A stretch of 32,372 nucleotides of DNA from Pseudolabrys sp. Lineage in GTDB: Bacteria > Pseudomonadota > Alphaproteobacteria > Rhizobiales > Xanthobacteraceae. Below, in pieces: positions 9,929 to 18,115 of this stretch; position 1 is the first letter of the stretch; the number at the start of each line of letters is the position of its first letter. The notes under the pieces are model-generated. The model was not told the DNA's origin. It saw nothing but the letters and a program-made list of their open reading frames with translations, and searched no databases. The DNA is taken from contig JALHNV010000041.1 in NCBI GenBank assembly GCA_022843325.1, positions 1-32,372 on the forward strand, read 5' to 3'. A program made the position numbers and the translations under genes.

Positions 9929-10480
9929 ATGGCGCAGGGCAAACAGACCGCTGCGCCTCCCGCCAAAGCCGCAGCCAAGCCGAAAGACAAGACCATCAGC
10001 GACAGCGAACTCACCCATATCGATCACCGCGGCGAAGCCCGCATGGTCGACGTCTCCGGCAAGAGCCTCACCGAACGGATCGCCGTCGCCGAGGGCAAGG
10101 TGATCATGCGGAAGGAGACGCTGGATCTGGTGATCGCCGGCAATGCGCTGAAGGGCGACGTGCTCGGCGCCGCACGCCTCGCCGGCATCATGGCAGCCAA
10201 GCGCACCCACGGCCTGATCCCGCTGTGCCATCCGCTGCCGATCACCAAGGTCGAGGTCGACATCAATCCCGAGCATGCCCTGCCCGGCTTTCTGGTGCAG
10301 GCCACGGTCAAGGTCACCGGCCAGACCGGTGTCGAGATGGAAGCGCTGGTGGCCGTCTCGATCGCCTGTCTGACCATCTACGACATGGTCAAGGCGGTCG
10401 AAAAAGGCATGCAGATCGACGGCATCCGCCTGCTCGAGAAGCGCGGCGGCAAGTCCGGCGACTACCGCGCGGAGGATTGA
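9929..10480 (+). CDS. moaC: Cyclic pyranopterin monophosphate synthase
   Basis: Second step of molybdenum cofactor synthesis, converting the MoaA product to cyclic pyranopterin monophosphate. The 183 residues contain the family motifs [46 protein letters not shown] and [14 protein letters not shown]. The last holds the conserved Asp and Lys of the active site. The first 23 residues ([20 protein letters not shown]) are an Ala/Lys/Pro-rich extension not needed for the fold. It starts 4 bp after trpC and ends 3 bp before moeA, so all three are probably on one mRNA. Confidence 0.96.
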   Translation: MAQGKQTAAPPAKAAAKPKDKTISDSELTHIDHRGEARMVDVSGKSLTERIAVAEGKVIMRKETLDLVIAGNALKGDVLGAARLAGIMAAKRTHGLIPLCHPLPITKVEVDINPEHALPGFLVQATVKVTGQTGVEMEALVAVSIACLTIYDMVKAVEKGMQIDGIRLLEKRGGKSGDYRAED

Positions 10481-10483
10481 AGC

Positions 10484-11710
10484 GTGGCCCCCTTGATGCC
10501 GGTCGCCGAGGCGTTGCGGCGCGTCTTGGCCGATGCCGCGCCGCTGGAAACGGAATCCGTGGCGATCGGCGAGGCGCTCGGCCGCGTGCTGGCGGGCGAT
10601 GTCGCGGCGCTGCGCACCCAGCCGCCCGACGCGGTGTCGGCCATGGACGGCTACGCCGTCCGCGCCGCCGATGTGGCGACCGCACCGGTCACGCTGACGG
10701 TCATCGGCGAGGTGGCCGCCGGCCATCCCTTCGCAGGGTCGGTCGGCCCCCATGAGGCGGCGCGCATCTTCACCGGCGGGGTGATGCCCGCCGGCGCCGA
10801 CACCGTCGTCATCCAGGAACACACCGCGCGCGATGGCGCCACCGTCACGGTACAGAAGCCCACGACGCCGGCCCGCAACGTCCGCGCCAAGGGCATCGAC
10901 TTCACGCAAGGCGATGTGCTGCTGCGCCAGGGCCGCCGCCTCACCGACCGCGACGTCATGCTGGCCGCCGCCATGAATCACCCGGCGCTGACCGTGCACC
11001 GCCGGCCGAAGGTCGCCATCCTCGGCACCGGCGATGAGTTGGTGCTGCCCGGCGTCACGCCGAAGCCCGGCGAGATCGTCTATTCCAACGGTTTTGCGCT
11101 GCTGGCGCTGGCGCGCAACGAAGGCGCCGAGGCCAGCGACTTCGGCATTGCCAAAGACCGCATCGAGGATATTGCCGCCGCGGTGCGCCGGGCGCGGGAT
11201 TGGGACGCCGACATTCTGGTCACCAGCGGCGGCGCTTCGGTCGGCGACCACGATCTGGTGCAGAAGGCGCTGGCCGCCGAGGGGCTGGATCTGTCGTTCT
11301 GGCGGGTGGCGCTGCGCCCTGGCCGGCCGATGATGCACGGGCGGCTTTCGCGCAAAGATTCTGGTTCAATGCAGGTGCTGGGCGTGCCGGGCAATCCGGT
11401 CTCGTCCTATGTCTGCGCTTTCCTGTTCCTGGCGCCGCTGATCCGCCGGCTGGCCGGCCGCAGCGACGTCGAGCCCGTGCCGCAGACCGCCCGCCTCGGC
11501 CGCGATCTGCCCGCCAATGACGAACGAGCGGACTACCTGAGGGCGACCCTGACCGACGGCCCCGATGGCCCGGTGGCGACGCCGGTGCCGGTGCAGGACA
11601 GTTCTCTGATGGCCGCCTTGGCCCGCGCCGACTGCCTGTTGATTCGCGATCCGGACGCACCGGCGGCTCCGGCCGGTTCACCCTGCGTCATCCTTAAGCT
11701 CGCGCTATAG
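10484..11710 (+). CDS. moeA: Molybdopterin molybdenumtransferase
   Basis: Inserts molybdate into adenylylated molybdopterin, the last step of Mo-cofactor synthesis. The 408 residues show the MoeA signatures PPDAVSAMDGYAVRA, GGVMPAGADTVVIQEHT, ILGTGDELV, VTSGGASVGDHDLVQKAL, LRPGRPMMHG and GVPGNPVSSYV, matching the usual four-domain protein. I chose the GTG at 10484 because GGAGG (10471-10475) is 8 nt upstream, inside the moaC end. The ATG at 10496 would be 20 nt from that site. It is the last gene of the plus-strand run before lexA's own promoter. Confidence 0.96.
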   Translation: MAPLMPVAEALRRVLADAAPLETESVAIGEALGRVLAGDVAALRTQPPDAVSAMDGYAVRAADVATAPVTLTVIGEVAAGHPFAGSVGPHEAARIFTGGVMPAGADTVVIQEHTARDGATVTVQKPTTPARNVRAKGIDFTQGDVLLRQGRRLTDRDVMLAAAMNHPALTVHRRPKVAILGTGDELVLPGVTPKPGEIVYSNGFALLALARNEGAEASDFGIAKDRIEDIAAAVRRARDWDADILVTSGGASVGDHDLVQKALAAEGLDLSFWRVALRPGRPMMHGRLSRKDSGSMQVLGVPGNPVSSYVCAFLFLAPLIRRLAGRSDVEPVPQTARLGRDLPANDERADYLRATLTDGPDGPVATPVPVQDSSLMAALARADCLLIRDPDAPAAPAGSPCVILKLAL

Positions 11711-11744
11711 CGGCTTTTCGACTTTTTCACTCCAAATTAAAGGG

Positions 11745-11790
11745 TTGCGGAACACATATCGAACAGATAGTGTCCGTTCATGATTTGTTT
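11745..11790 (+). promoter_or_regulatory. lexA promoter with two LexA (SOS) boxes
   Basis: GAAC-N7-GAAC at 11750-11764 is a perfect match to the direct-repeat LexA operator of Alphaproteobacteria. It fills the spacer of a candidate promoter, TTGCGG (11745-11750), 17 bp, TAGTGT (11768-11773). GTTC-N7-GTTT at 11776-11790 is the same motif in inverse orientation with one mismatch, just past the -10. Bound LexA would block its own gene. Confidence 0.88.
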
Positions 11791-11899
11791 CTGACAGGTT
11801 GTGCTTTTGCGCTACCCCGTCGGAACTCGCGCACGGAAGCCGCCGGGTCGCCACGACACCTGCGAGCGACCCAAAGGGACGACCAAGGGGAATAGAGCG

Positions 11900-12637
11900 A
11901 TGTTGACCCGCAAGCAGTTCGAGCTCCTGCGTTTCATCCACGAGCGGCTGACGGAAGCCGGCGTACCGCCCTCCTTCGACGAGATGAAGGATGCGCTCGA
12001 CCTGCGTTCCAAATCGGGCATCCACCGGCTGATCACGGCGCTGGAAGAGCGCGGCTTCATCCGCCGCCTGCCGAACCGCGCCCGCGCCATCGAAGTCATC
12101 AAGCTGCCTGACTCGGTCGCGCACGGCATCAGCGGCGGGGGCCGCGCGCGTGGCTTCACCCCAAGTGTGATCGAGGGCGATCTCGGCCGCGTCCGCGCCA
12201 ACAACAATGGCGCCAGCGTCAGTGCCGGTGCGTCCGATGACGACAGCGGCGGCCGCCCGATCGCCATCCCGGTGATGGGCCGCATTGCGGCCGGCACACC
12301 GATCGAGGCGATCCAGACCCGGAGCCACACCATCAACATGCCCGCAGACCTGCTCTCCGCCGGCGAACACTTCGCGCTCGAAGTGCGCGGCGATTCGATG
12401 ATCGAGGCCGGCATTCTCGACGGCGACATCGCGCTCATTCGCAAATCGGACGCCGCCGACACCGGCGACATCGTGGTGGCGCTGATCGACGACGAGGAAG
12501 CCACCCTCAAGCGCTTCCGCCGCCGCGGCGCCTCGATCGCGCTGGAGCCGGCCAACCAGTCCTACGAAGTCCGCATCCTGCCGCCCAACCGCGTGCGCAT
12601 CCAGGGCAAGCTGGCCGGGCTGTTCCGGCGTTACTAA
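11900..12637 (+). CDS. lexA: SOS repressor LexA
   Basis: Represses DNA-damage genes until RecA filaments trigger its self-cleavage. The 245 residues start at [17 protein letters not shown] (ATG 11900). An N-terminal winged helix-turn-helix covers about residues 1-65 ([20 protein letters not shown]). A long Gly/Ser-rich linker follows. The C-terminal S24 peptidase domain shows the Ala131-Gly132 scissile bond in [11 protein letters not shown], catalytic Ser166 in [10 protein letters not shown], and Lys204 in EATLKRF. An upstream in-frame ATG (11801) would add 33 residues of non-family sequence and is rejected. Two LexA boxes lie 110-150 bp upstream, so the gene is autoregulated. Confidence 0.97.
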   Translation: MLTRKQFELLRFIHERLTEAGVPPSFDEMKDALDLRSKSGIHRLITALEERGFIRRLPNRARAIEVIKLPDSVAHGISGGGRARGFTPSVIEGDLGRVRANNNGASVSAGASDDDSGGRPIAIPVMGRIAAGTPIEAIQTRSHTINMPADLLSAGEHFALEVRGDSMIEAGILDGDIALIRKSDAADTGDIVVALIDDEEATLKRFRRRGASIALEPANQSYEVRILPPNRVRIQGKLAGLFRRY

Positions 12638-12726
12638 CGCTTCCAAAAAGTTTCAGATCCACGCTGGCAGCTATTGCTAATCGCATGACACCCCCCTAAG
12701 ATTGTCTTGTGGTTTGGGGGCACGTC

Positions 12727-13296
12727 ATGCGTGTAGCATTTTCGGCGTTTCTCCTTTTGCCAGTTTCGCGAACTCTTGAGTTTTCGAACCGGTTCGTCAT
12801 CGCAGCTTTGGTGCTGATTGTCGCGGCACTGCCGCTATCTGGCTGCGCCGTAAAGCTCGCGCCGGAATATGACAAGGCAATCTTCGATGGCCTCGCCAAG
12901 GCCAACGAAGAAGCGATGACCTTGTTTTCATCGGTCGCCAGCGGCGTGAAGAAAGATAACTTCTCCCGGCGGCAGGCCAGCTACGATGGCGTGATCGGAA
13001 AACTCGATGCGGTGCGCGTGCAGATCGGCTCGCGCGTTGCCCCCGAGTCCCCCGCGTTAATGGCAGAAATCCTGAAACGCACCGCGGCGGTGCCCGCCAG
13101 TGAAACCAGCGCACAGCCTGCGCTCCCCGCAGTACCCAGCCTCGGCTCGCTCGATCGCCTCATTCAAACGATGACTTCGATGCGTAATGTCGACAGCCAG
13201 CATGGTCTCAGCCCGATGCTGGTCATGGGATACAAACTGCGTTTCGAGATTTCGATGGAGCAGGCGTTGACCTATGAAAAAGCGCTGAACCGTTAG
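12727..13296 (+). CDS. Predicted lipoprotein of unknown function
   Basis: I do not recognise this 189-residue protein. Its N-terminus carries a hydrophobic stretch ending in a lipobox, VAALPLSGC, so it should be lipidated on Cys40 and anchored to a membrane. The signal region is long and has two hydrophobic parts (FSAFLLLPV and FVIAALVLIVAALPL), so the true start may lie later, for example at the TTG codon 10 codons in. The GTG at 12709 is a less likely start. The mature part is helical and polar with no Cys. The region is visibly less GC-rich than its neighbours. It ends 9 bp before the next ORF, whose AGGAG overlaps this stop, so the two are coupled. Confidence 0.75.
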   Translation: MRVAFSAFLLLPVSRTLEFSNRFVIAALVLIVAALPLSGCAVKLAPEYDKAIFDGLAKANEEAMTLFSSVASGVKKDNFSRRQASYDGVIGKLDAVRVQIGSRVAPESPALMAEILKRTAAVPASETSAQPALPAVPSLGSLDRLIQTMTSMRNVDSQHGLSPMLVMGYKLRFEISMEQALTYEKALNR

Positions 13297-13305
13297 GAGC
13301 AGCAC

Positions 13306-13683
13306 ATGCCAACCTTGCCAACCCTGCCAACCCTGCCAACCCTGCCAACCATTGATGAGTTGATAAAAGACATCAACGACGCGGCGAGCAAAATCCTCAA
13401 TAAAGACGTTACGACCATTACCGGTTTTGCAAAGAGCCAGCAAATCAAGTTGGCAAAATTCGCCGTTTGGATTGCCGAAGCAGAGATCGCCGGCGAGTTC
13501 AAGAACATACCCGGCTTGCGCGACGAGTTTCTCCAAAGCCTGCAGGATATGATTCGGGATTTCATAAACACGCTCCGTGGCCTGGCCATGGTCACTATCG
13601 AGAAACTGTGGAACGCCATCGTCAATGTGATCTGGAGTGCGCTCGACAAAGCGACCGGTTTGGCACTGCCGCGGCCGATCTAG
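13306..13683 (+). CDS. Small protein with N-terminal PTL repeats, unknown function
   Basis: An unrecognised 125-residue protein. It begins with five tandem tripeptides, PTLPTLPTLPTLPTI, encoded by a 9-bp DNA repeat. The rest looks like amphipathic helices (IDELIKDINDAASKIL, MIRDFINTLRG, IEKLWNAIVNVIWSALDKAT). There is no signal peptide or clear membrane segment. AGGAG (13295-13299) is 6 nt before the ATG and overlaps the lipoprotein stop, so the pair is probably a two-gene operon. GC content is low for the window: I count 29 of 60 bases at 13381-13440. The stop is only 15 bp from the convergent comEC stop. Confidence 0.7.
   Translation: MPTLPTLPTLPTLPTIDELIKDINDAASKILNKDVTTITGFAKSQQIKLAKFAVWIAEAEIAGEFKNIPGLRDEFLQSLQDMIRDFINTLRGLAMVTIEKLWNAIVNVIWSALDKATGLALPRPI
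13309..13353 (+). repeat. 9-bp tandem repeat at the start of a small gene
   Basis: Five head-to-tail units of CCAACCCTG run from 13309 to 13353. The first has CTTG for CCTG, the next three are identical, and the last is CCAACCATT. The unit is a multiple of three, so gain or loss of copies by slippage changes the protein by whole PTL tripeptides without a frameshift. Confidence 0.9.
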
Positions 13684-13698
13684 TTTGACATCAACTGC

Positions 13699-15981
13699 TC
13701 AGTCGCCCGCCTCCCGGTCTTCCTCGCGCGGCGTGGCGTCGCGCGACACCGGCCGCGCCGGTGTCACCGCCGCTTCGGCGGTGTCCGGCACGCGGCGCGC
13801 CCAGGGCCGCTCGTAACCGGGCGGCCGCGCATCGGTCCGTTCGAATCTGTTGCCTGCCCATCGCAATGCGATCGCGCTCTGCCCGTTCAGCTCGGTTCGG
13901 TCGAGCAGCAACGCCGCGCAGGCCGTTTGGCTCTGACGCGGGCTTATCACCACCGCGGCGCGGCTGCAGTCCTCGGCAAATGCTTCCACTGCATGGACGT
14001 AGGACGCCAGCCGTCCTTCCCGGAGCGTACCGATGCAGCCGATGGGGTCGCAGCGCACACCGCCTTTCAGGCTGACATCCTTGTCGCCGCGGTCGTCGCC
14101 GTCGGCCGCCAGCCAGGCCTTGACCGCGAAGCTGTCGCGACCGCTGGCCAGCACGGTGAGCCGGCCATCGGCACCGCGCAGCGCCGCTGTCTGGCCGTCG
14201 GCGGATACCAGAATATCCGGCCGTGGCGTTGCCGCCGCCCATAGACAAGCGGCAAGCGCCAGCGCCACCCCGCTCCAGCGCAGCCGCGTCCGCAGCAGGC
14301 AGATCATCAGCAGCGCCGCGGTCCCGAGCAGCAGCGGGCCGATGCCGAACGCATGAATGCGGCCGACCGCGCCCGGCAGGCTCGACACCCAGGTGGCGAC
14401 GCCGATCATCCAGTCGATGCCGAGGCCCATCAGCCGCCAGAACGGCGCATCAAAGCCGAAGGGCATCGTGACCGTGCCGAGAATGCCCATCGGCATCACC
14501 ACCGTCGATACCAGCGGCATCGCCAGCAGATTGGCGATCACGCCGTAGGGCGCCAGCCGGTGAAAGTGATAGGCGGCGTAGAGCGTGGTGGCGAAGCCCG
14601 CGACCACGGAGACCAGCACCAGCCCGGCGATCTCGCGGCCACCCCACAGCGCTGCGCGGGCGCCGACCGAGCTGTCGCGATCGGCCGCGCCGAACACGCT
14701 TTTCGGCAGGCCATGCTGATAGGCCGCGACCAGCGCCAGTGTCGCGGCAAACGACATCTGGAAGCTCGGATGCACCAGCGCCTGCGGCGCGATCAGCAGC
14801 ACCGCCAGCGCCGCCAGCGTCAGCGTGCGGAACGTGATCGCCGGCCGGTCGGCCATCACGCCGATCAGCACGATGGCCGTCATGATGAACGAGCGCTGCG
14901 TCGCCACCGCCGCCCCCGACAGCACCAGATAGAACGCGGCCGCCACCAGCGCGCCGGCCGCGGCCCATTTCTTGATCGGACGCCGGATCGCGAGTGATGG
15001 CGACAGCGCCAGCAGCGCGCGGATGACGAAGAACACGATGCCCGCCACCACCGCCATGTGATAGCCGGAGATCGACAGCACGTGGCCGAGGCTGGAGATG
15101 TACATCGCCTCATTGACCGCCGCGGTAATCGCGTCGCGCTTGCCGGTGATCAGGGCCGAGGCGATGGCGCCGCGGTCGCCCGGCAGAATGGCGCGGATGC
15201 GGCTGTTGACGCTTTCACGAAAGCCGTCGATGGCCGCATCGTAGCTCAGGTCCCACGGCGGCACGGCCGCGGCCGGCGCCGGCACCGTGCGGATGGCGCC
15301 GAGCGCATAGCCGGAGGCGCCGATACCCTGGAAATACATGTCGCGGGCGAAGTCGTAACCACCCGGACGCAACGGCTGCAGCGGCGGCGACAGATAGGCG
15401 CGCAGTTCGACAAAGCTGCCGACCGCGGGCGCTGTGCCCTTGCGCACCGACACGCGGACGCGCTCAAGCCTGTCGGTGATGCGGGGTGCCTCGAACCTGT
15501 GAATGCGCACGACGATGCGGTCGCTGCGCTCGCGCTGCTCGCGCGCCTCGACAAAACCCGACAGCGTCGCGTTGGCGGCAACCCGTGACAGCACAGGGTG
15601 AGACAGGCGCGTCGCCTGCAATGTGGCGACGGCAAAGCCGCAGGCGATGGCGGCAAAGCCCAGCGCCAGCGGAAAGCCAACAGCACGGCGCCGCGCCAGG
15701 ACGGCGACCGCGACACTGGCGGCCGCCAGCGCCATCGGCGCCCACACAGCCGGCTCGCGCTCGGCCGTAAAATAGACGGCAATGCCGAAGCCGAACGCCA
15801 CCGCCAGCCAGGGCAGCAGCCGCCCCGGCGCCACCTCGGCCAAAGCCCACGCCGACAAGAGGTCCCGCAGGCGGCTGGCGCGCGCGACCAGACCATAGGG
15901 CCACGCCAGCCCGGCGCGACGGCGCGCGGCGTCCAGCTCCGCCGCCCAGGTCCTGGCCCGTGACCGACCGCCCTCCGCCAC
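13699..15981 (-). CDS. comEC: ComEC/Rec2-family DNA-uptake membrane protein
   Basis: Polytopic inner-membrane protein of the family that passes single-stranded DNA into the cytosol during natural transformation. The 760 residues have N-terminal membrane segments, then a soluble OB-like region (GFVEAREQRERSDRIVVRIH, about residues 140-220). The competence domain follows with the signature HVLSISGYHMAVVAG (about residue 300) and many hydrophobic helices. The C-terminal region (about residues 590-700) sits where many ComEC proteins have a metallo-beta-lactamase domain, but I see no HxHxDH motif. The start is a GTG (15981); I found no better one before the upstream stop. Whether this organism is transformable cannot be told from here. 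Confidence 0.92.
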   Translation of the reverse strand: MAEGGRSRARTWAAELDAARRRAGLAWPYGLVARASRLRDLLSAWALAEVAPGRLLPWLAVAFGFGIAVYFTAEREPAVWAPMALAAASVAVAVLARRRAVGFPLALGFAAIACGFAVATLQATRLSHPVLSRVAANATLSGFVEAREQRERSDRIVVRIHRFEAPRITDRLERVRVSVRKGTAPAVGSFVELRAYLSPPLQPLRPGGYDFARDMYFQGIGASGYALGAIRTVPAPAAAVPPWDLSYDAAIDGFRESVNSRIRAILPGDRGAIASALITGKRDAITAAVNEAMYISSLGHVLSISGYHMAVVAGIVFFVIRALLALSPSLAIRRPIKKWAAAGALVAAAFYLVLSGAAVATQRSFIMTAIVLIGVMADRPAITFRTLTLAALAVLLIAPQALVHPSFQMSFAATLALVAAYQHGLPKSVFGAADRDSSVGARAALWGGREIAGLVLVSVVAGFATTLYAAYHFHRLAPYGVIANLLAMPLVSTVVMPMGILGTVTMPFGFDAPFWRLMGLGIDWMIGVATWVSSLPGAVGRIHAFGIGPLLLGTAALLMICLLRTRLRWSGVALALAACLWAAATPRPDILVSADGQTAALRGADGRLTVLASGRDSFAVKAWLAADGDDRGDKDVSLKGGVRCDPIGCIGTLREGRLASYVHAVEAFAEDCSRAAVVISPRQSQTACAALLLDRTELNGQSAIALRWAGNRFERTDARPPGYERPWARRVPDTAEAAVTPARPVSRDATPREEDREAGD

Positions 15982-16078
15982 CGCACGCCCCCGACGCCAC
16001 CTGAACGCCCGCGCGAGCGGCCATGCTACGTCAAGCGCAGGTTGTGGCTAGGAGAACGGTTGTGAACGGTTTCTCCGC

Positions 16079-16195
16079 CGTCATGGCCGGGCTTGACCCG
16101 GCCATCCATGAGGCCGCGCGGCATAGAAAGCCTTACGTCAGGCAGCGGCCCGACGAAAAAAATCATGGATGCGCGGATCAAGTCCGCGCATGACG
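16079..16195. repeat. Paired palindromic repeats (BIME-like) between glnS and comEC
   Basis: Two hairpins, ATGGCCGGG-CTTGA-CCCGGCCAT (16083-16105) and ATGCGCGGA-TCAAG-TCCGCGCAT (16169-16191), face each other. The outer ends CGTCATG (16079-16085) and CATGACG (16189-16195) are complementary, and so are CATCCATG and CATGGATG further in. The CATGGCCGGGCTTGACCCGG core is of a type widespread in Bradyrhizobium-like genomes. It fills much of the 257-bp gap and may end glnS transcription before comEC. Confidence 0.85.
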
Positions 16196-16238
16196 CAGAG
16201 AGTGCGGCGACGTTGGTGTCGCTGCGCGAGTTAGCACC

Positions 16239-17966
16239 CTAACCGCCCGCCTTGCCCTTCGCAGCGTCCTTGGCGACATCCTTGGCGAAGGTATCGCGCA
16301 GGCCGATGGTGCGGATGAACACCGGACGGTCCGGCGCAGAGTCGCGGTCGCGGCAGAAATAGCCCTGGCGCTCGAACTGCACCGGCTGTTCGATCGCAGC
16401 GTCGAGCAGCGAAGGCTCCAGCCGGGAGTCAGGGAGCACCTCGATCGACTGCGGATTGAGATCGGCAGCAAAGTTCTCGGCGCCGCCCGGATCGGGCCGG
16501 GCGAACAGCGGATTGAGCACGCGCACTTCGGCCGCCACGGAATGCGCCGCCGACACCCAGTGAATGGTCGCCTTGACCTTGCGGCCGTCCGGCGCGTTGC
16601 CGCCTTTGGTCGCCGGATCGTAGGTGCAGCGCAGTTCGACCACCTCGCCGGCGTCGTTCTTCACCACATCGCGGCAGGTGACAAAATAGGCGTAGCGCAG
16701 CCGCACTTCCATGCCAGGCGACAGCCGGAAGAACTTCTTCGGCGGGTTCTCCATGAAGTCGTCCTGCTCGATGAACAGCTCGCGCGAGAACTTGATCTTG
16801 CGCGATCCGGCCGCCGCATCGTCCGGGTGATTGACGGCCTCGAGCTCCTCGACCTGCCCTTCCGGATAATTTTCGATCGTGATCTTCAGAGGCTTCAGCA
16901 CCGCCATGCGGCGCAGCGCGGTCTTGTTGAGCGCCTCGCGCACCGCGAAGTCGAGCATGCCCATGTCGACCACGCTGTTGGCCTTGGCGACGCCGATGCG
17001 CTTGACGAAATCGCGGATCGCTTCCGGGGGCACGCCGCGGCGGCGCAGGCCGGCAATCGTCGGCATGCGCGGATCGTCCCAGCCGGTGACGTGGCCGCCG
17101 CGCACCAGTTCGGTCAGCACCCGCTTCGACAGCAGGGTGTAGGTGAGATTGAGCCGGGCGAATTCATACTGCCGCGGCCGCGACGGCACGTTCAGGTTTT
17201 CCAGGCACCAGTCATAGAGCGGCCGGTGATCCTCGAATTCCAGCGTGCAGATCGAATGGGTGACGCCTTCGATCGCATCCGACTGGCCATGGGCGAAGTC
17301 GTAGCTCGGATAGATCTTCCATGCCGTGCCGGTGCGCGGATGGTGCGCATGCAGGATGCGGTACAGCACCGGATCGCGCAGGTTGATGTTGCCCGACGCC
17401 ATGTCGATCTTGGCGCGCAGCACCCGCGCGCCATTGGGAAATTCACCGGCGCGCATGCGGCGGAACAAGTCGAGATTTTCCTCCACCGTGCGGTCGCGGA
17501 ACGGGCTGTTGCGGCCGGGCTCCGTCAGCGTGCCGCGGTTGAGGCGGATCTCGTCCTGGCTCTGGTCATCGACATAGGCCTTGCCGGCGCGGATCAGGTC
17601 TTCGGCCCAGCCGTACAGGCGCTCGAAATAGTCCGAGGCGAAGAACAGGTTGCTGCCCCAGTCGAAGCCGAGCCAGCGCACGTCGCGCTGGATGGCGTCG
17701 ATGTATTCCTGCTCTTCCTTGGTCGGATTGGTGTCGTCAAAGCGCAGGTTGCACTGGCCGCCGAATTCCTCGGCGATGCCGAAATTCAGGCAGATCGACT
17801 TGGCGTGACCGATATGCAGATAGCCGTTCGGCTCCGGCGGGAAGCGGGTGACGACCGCCTTGGTCCGCCCGGCCGCGAGATCGGCCGCGACGATGTCGCG
17901 GATGAAATCCCGGTTGACCGTTTCGCTGGCCGCCGTATCGCCTGTTGCGCCTTCGCCCGGGAGCAT
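16239..17966 (-). CDS. glnS: Glutaminyl-tRNA synthetase
   Basis: Charges tRNA-Gln directly with glutamine in the cytosol. The 575 residues show the class I signature [16 protein letters not shown], the GlnRS-type [39 protein letters not shown], and the KMSKS-equivalent TYTLLSKR. The two C-terminal anticodon-binding barrels follow (from about residue 350). I chose the ATG at 17966 because AGGA stands about 8 nt upstream; a start at 18041 would add 25 residues of non-family sequence. The gene is divergent from gltX with a 149-bp gap. GlnRS is not universal in Alphaproteobacteria, many of which make Gln-tRNA by amidating Glu-tRNA. Confidence 0.95.
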   Translation of the reverse strand: MLPGEGATGDTAASETVNRDFIRDIVAADLAAGRTKAVVTRFPPEPNGYLHIGHAKSICLNFGIAEEFGGQCNLRFDDTNPTKEEQEYIDAIQRDVRWLGFDWGSNLFFASDYFERLYGWAEDLIRAGKAYVDDQSQDEIRLNRGTLTEPGRNSPFRDRTVEENLDLFRRMRAGEFPNGARVLRAKIDMASGNINLRDPVLYRILHAHHPRTGTAWKIYPSYDFAHGQSDAIEGVTHSICTLEFEDHRPLYDWCLENLNVPSRPRQYEFARLNLTYTLLSKRVLTELVRGGHVTGWDDPRMPTIAGLRRRGVPPEAIRDFVKRIGVAKANSVVDMGMLDFAVREALNKTALRRMAVLKPLKITIENYPEGQVEELEAVNHPDDAAAGSRKIKFSRELFIEQDDFMENPPKKFFRLSPGMEVRLRYAYFVTCRDVVKNDAGEVVELRCTYDPATKGGNAPDGRKVKATIHWVSAAHSVAAEVRVLNPLFARPDPGGAENFAADLNPQSIEVLPDSRLEPSLLDAAIEQPVQFERQGYFCRDRDSAPDRPVFIRTIGLRDTFAKDVAKDAAKGKAGG

Positions 17967-18115
17967 GCTTTTTCCTGTCTCGCGTCCAACTGCGGATCCG
18001 CCATCCGGCGGTCTGTTCCGTTTCCCCGGAGATGGCGGCACTCTGATGGCGCGCAGCCTGCCCCTATGTCAAATGCAGTGCCAATTTTAACCGCAACTGT
18101 GGTACAGCGCCGCCG

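Noticed and set aside
11801..11899. 33-residue N-terminal extension of LexA from an upstream ATG
   Set aside because: The added residues do not match the family, while the ATG at 11900 gives the normal LexA N-terminus.
14353..14997. Long plus-strand open frame opposite comEC, rich in Arg, His and Gln
   Set aside because: A product of GC-rich antisense codons. The composition is not protein-like, and comEC on the other strand is well supported. Many similar antisense frames were dropped for the same reason.
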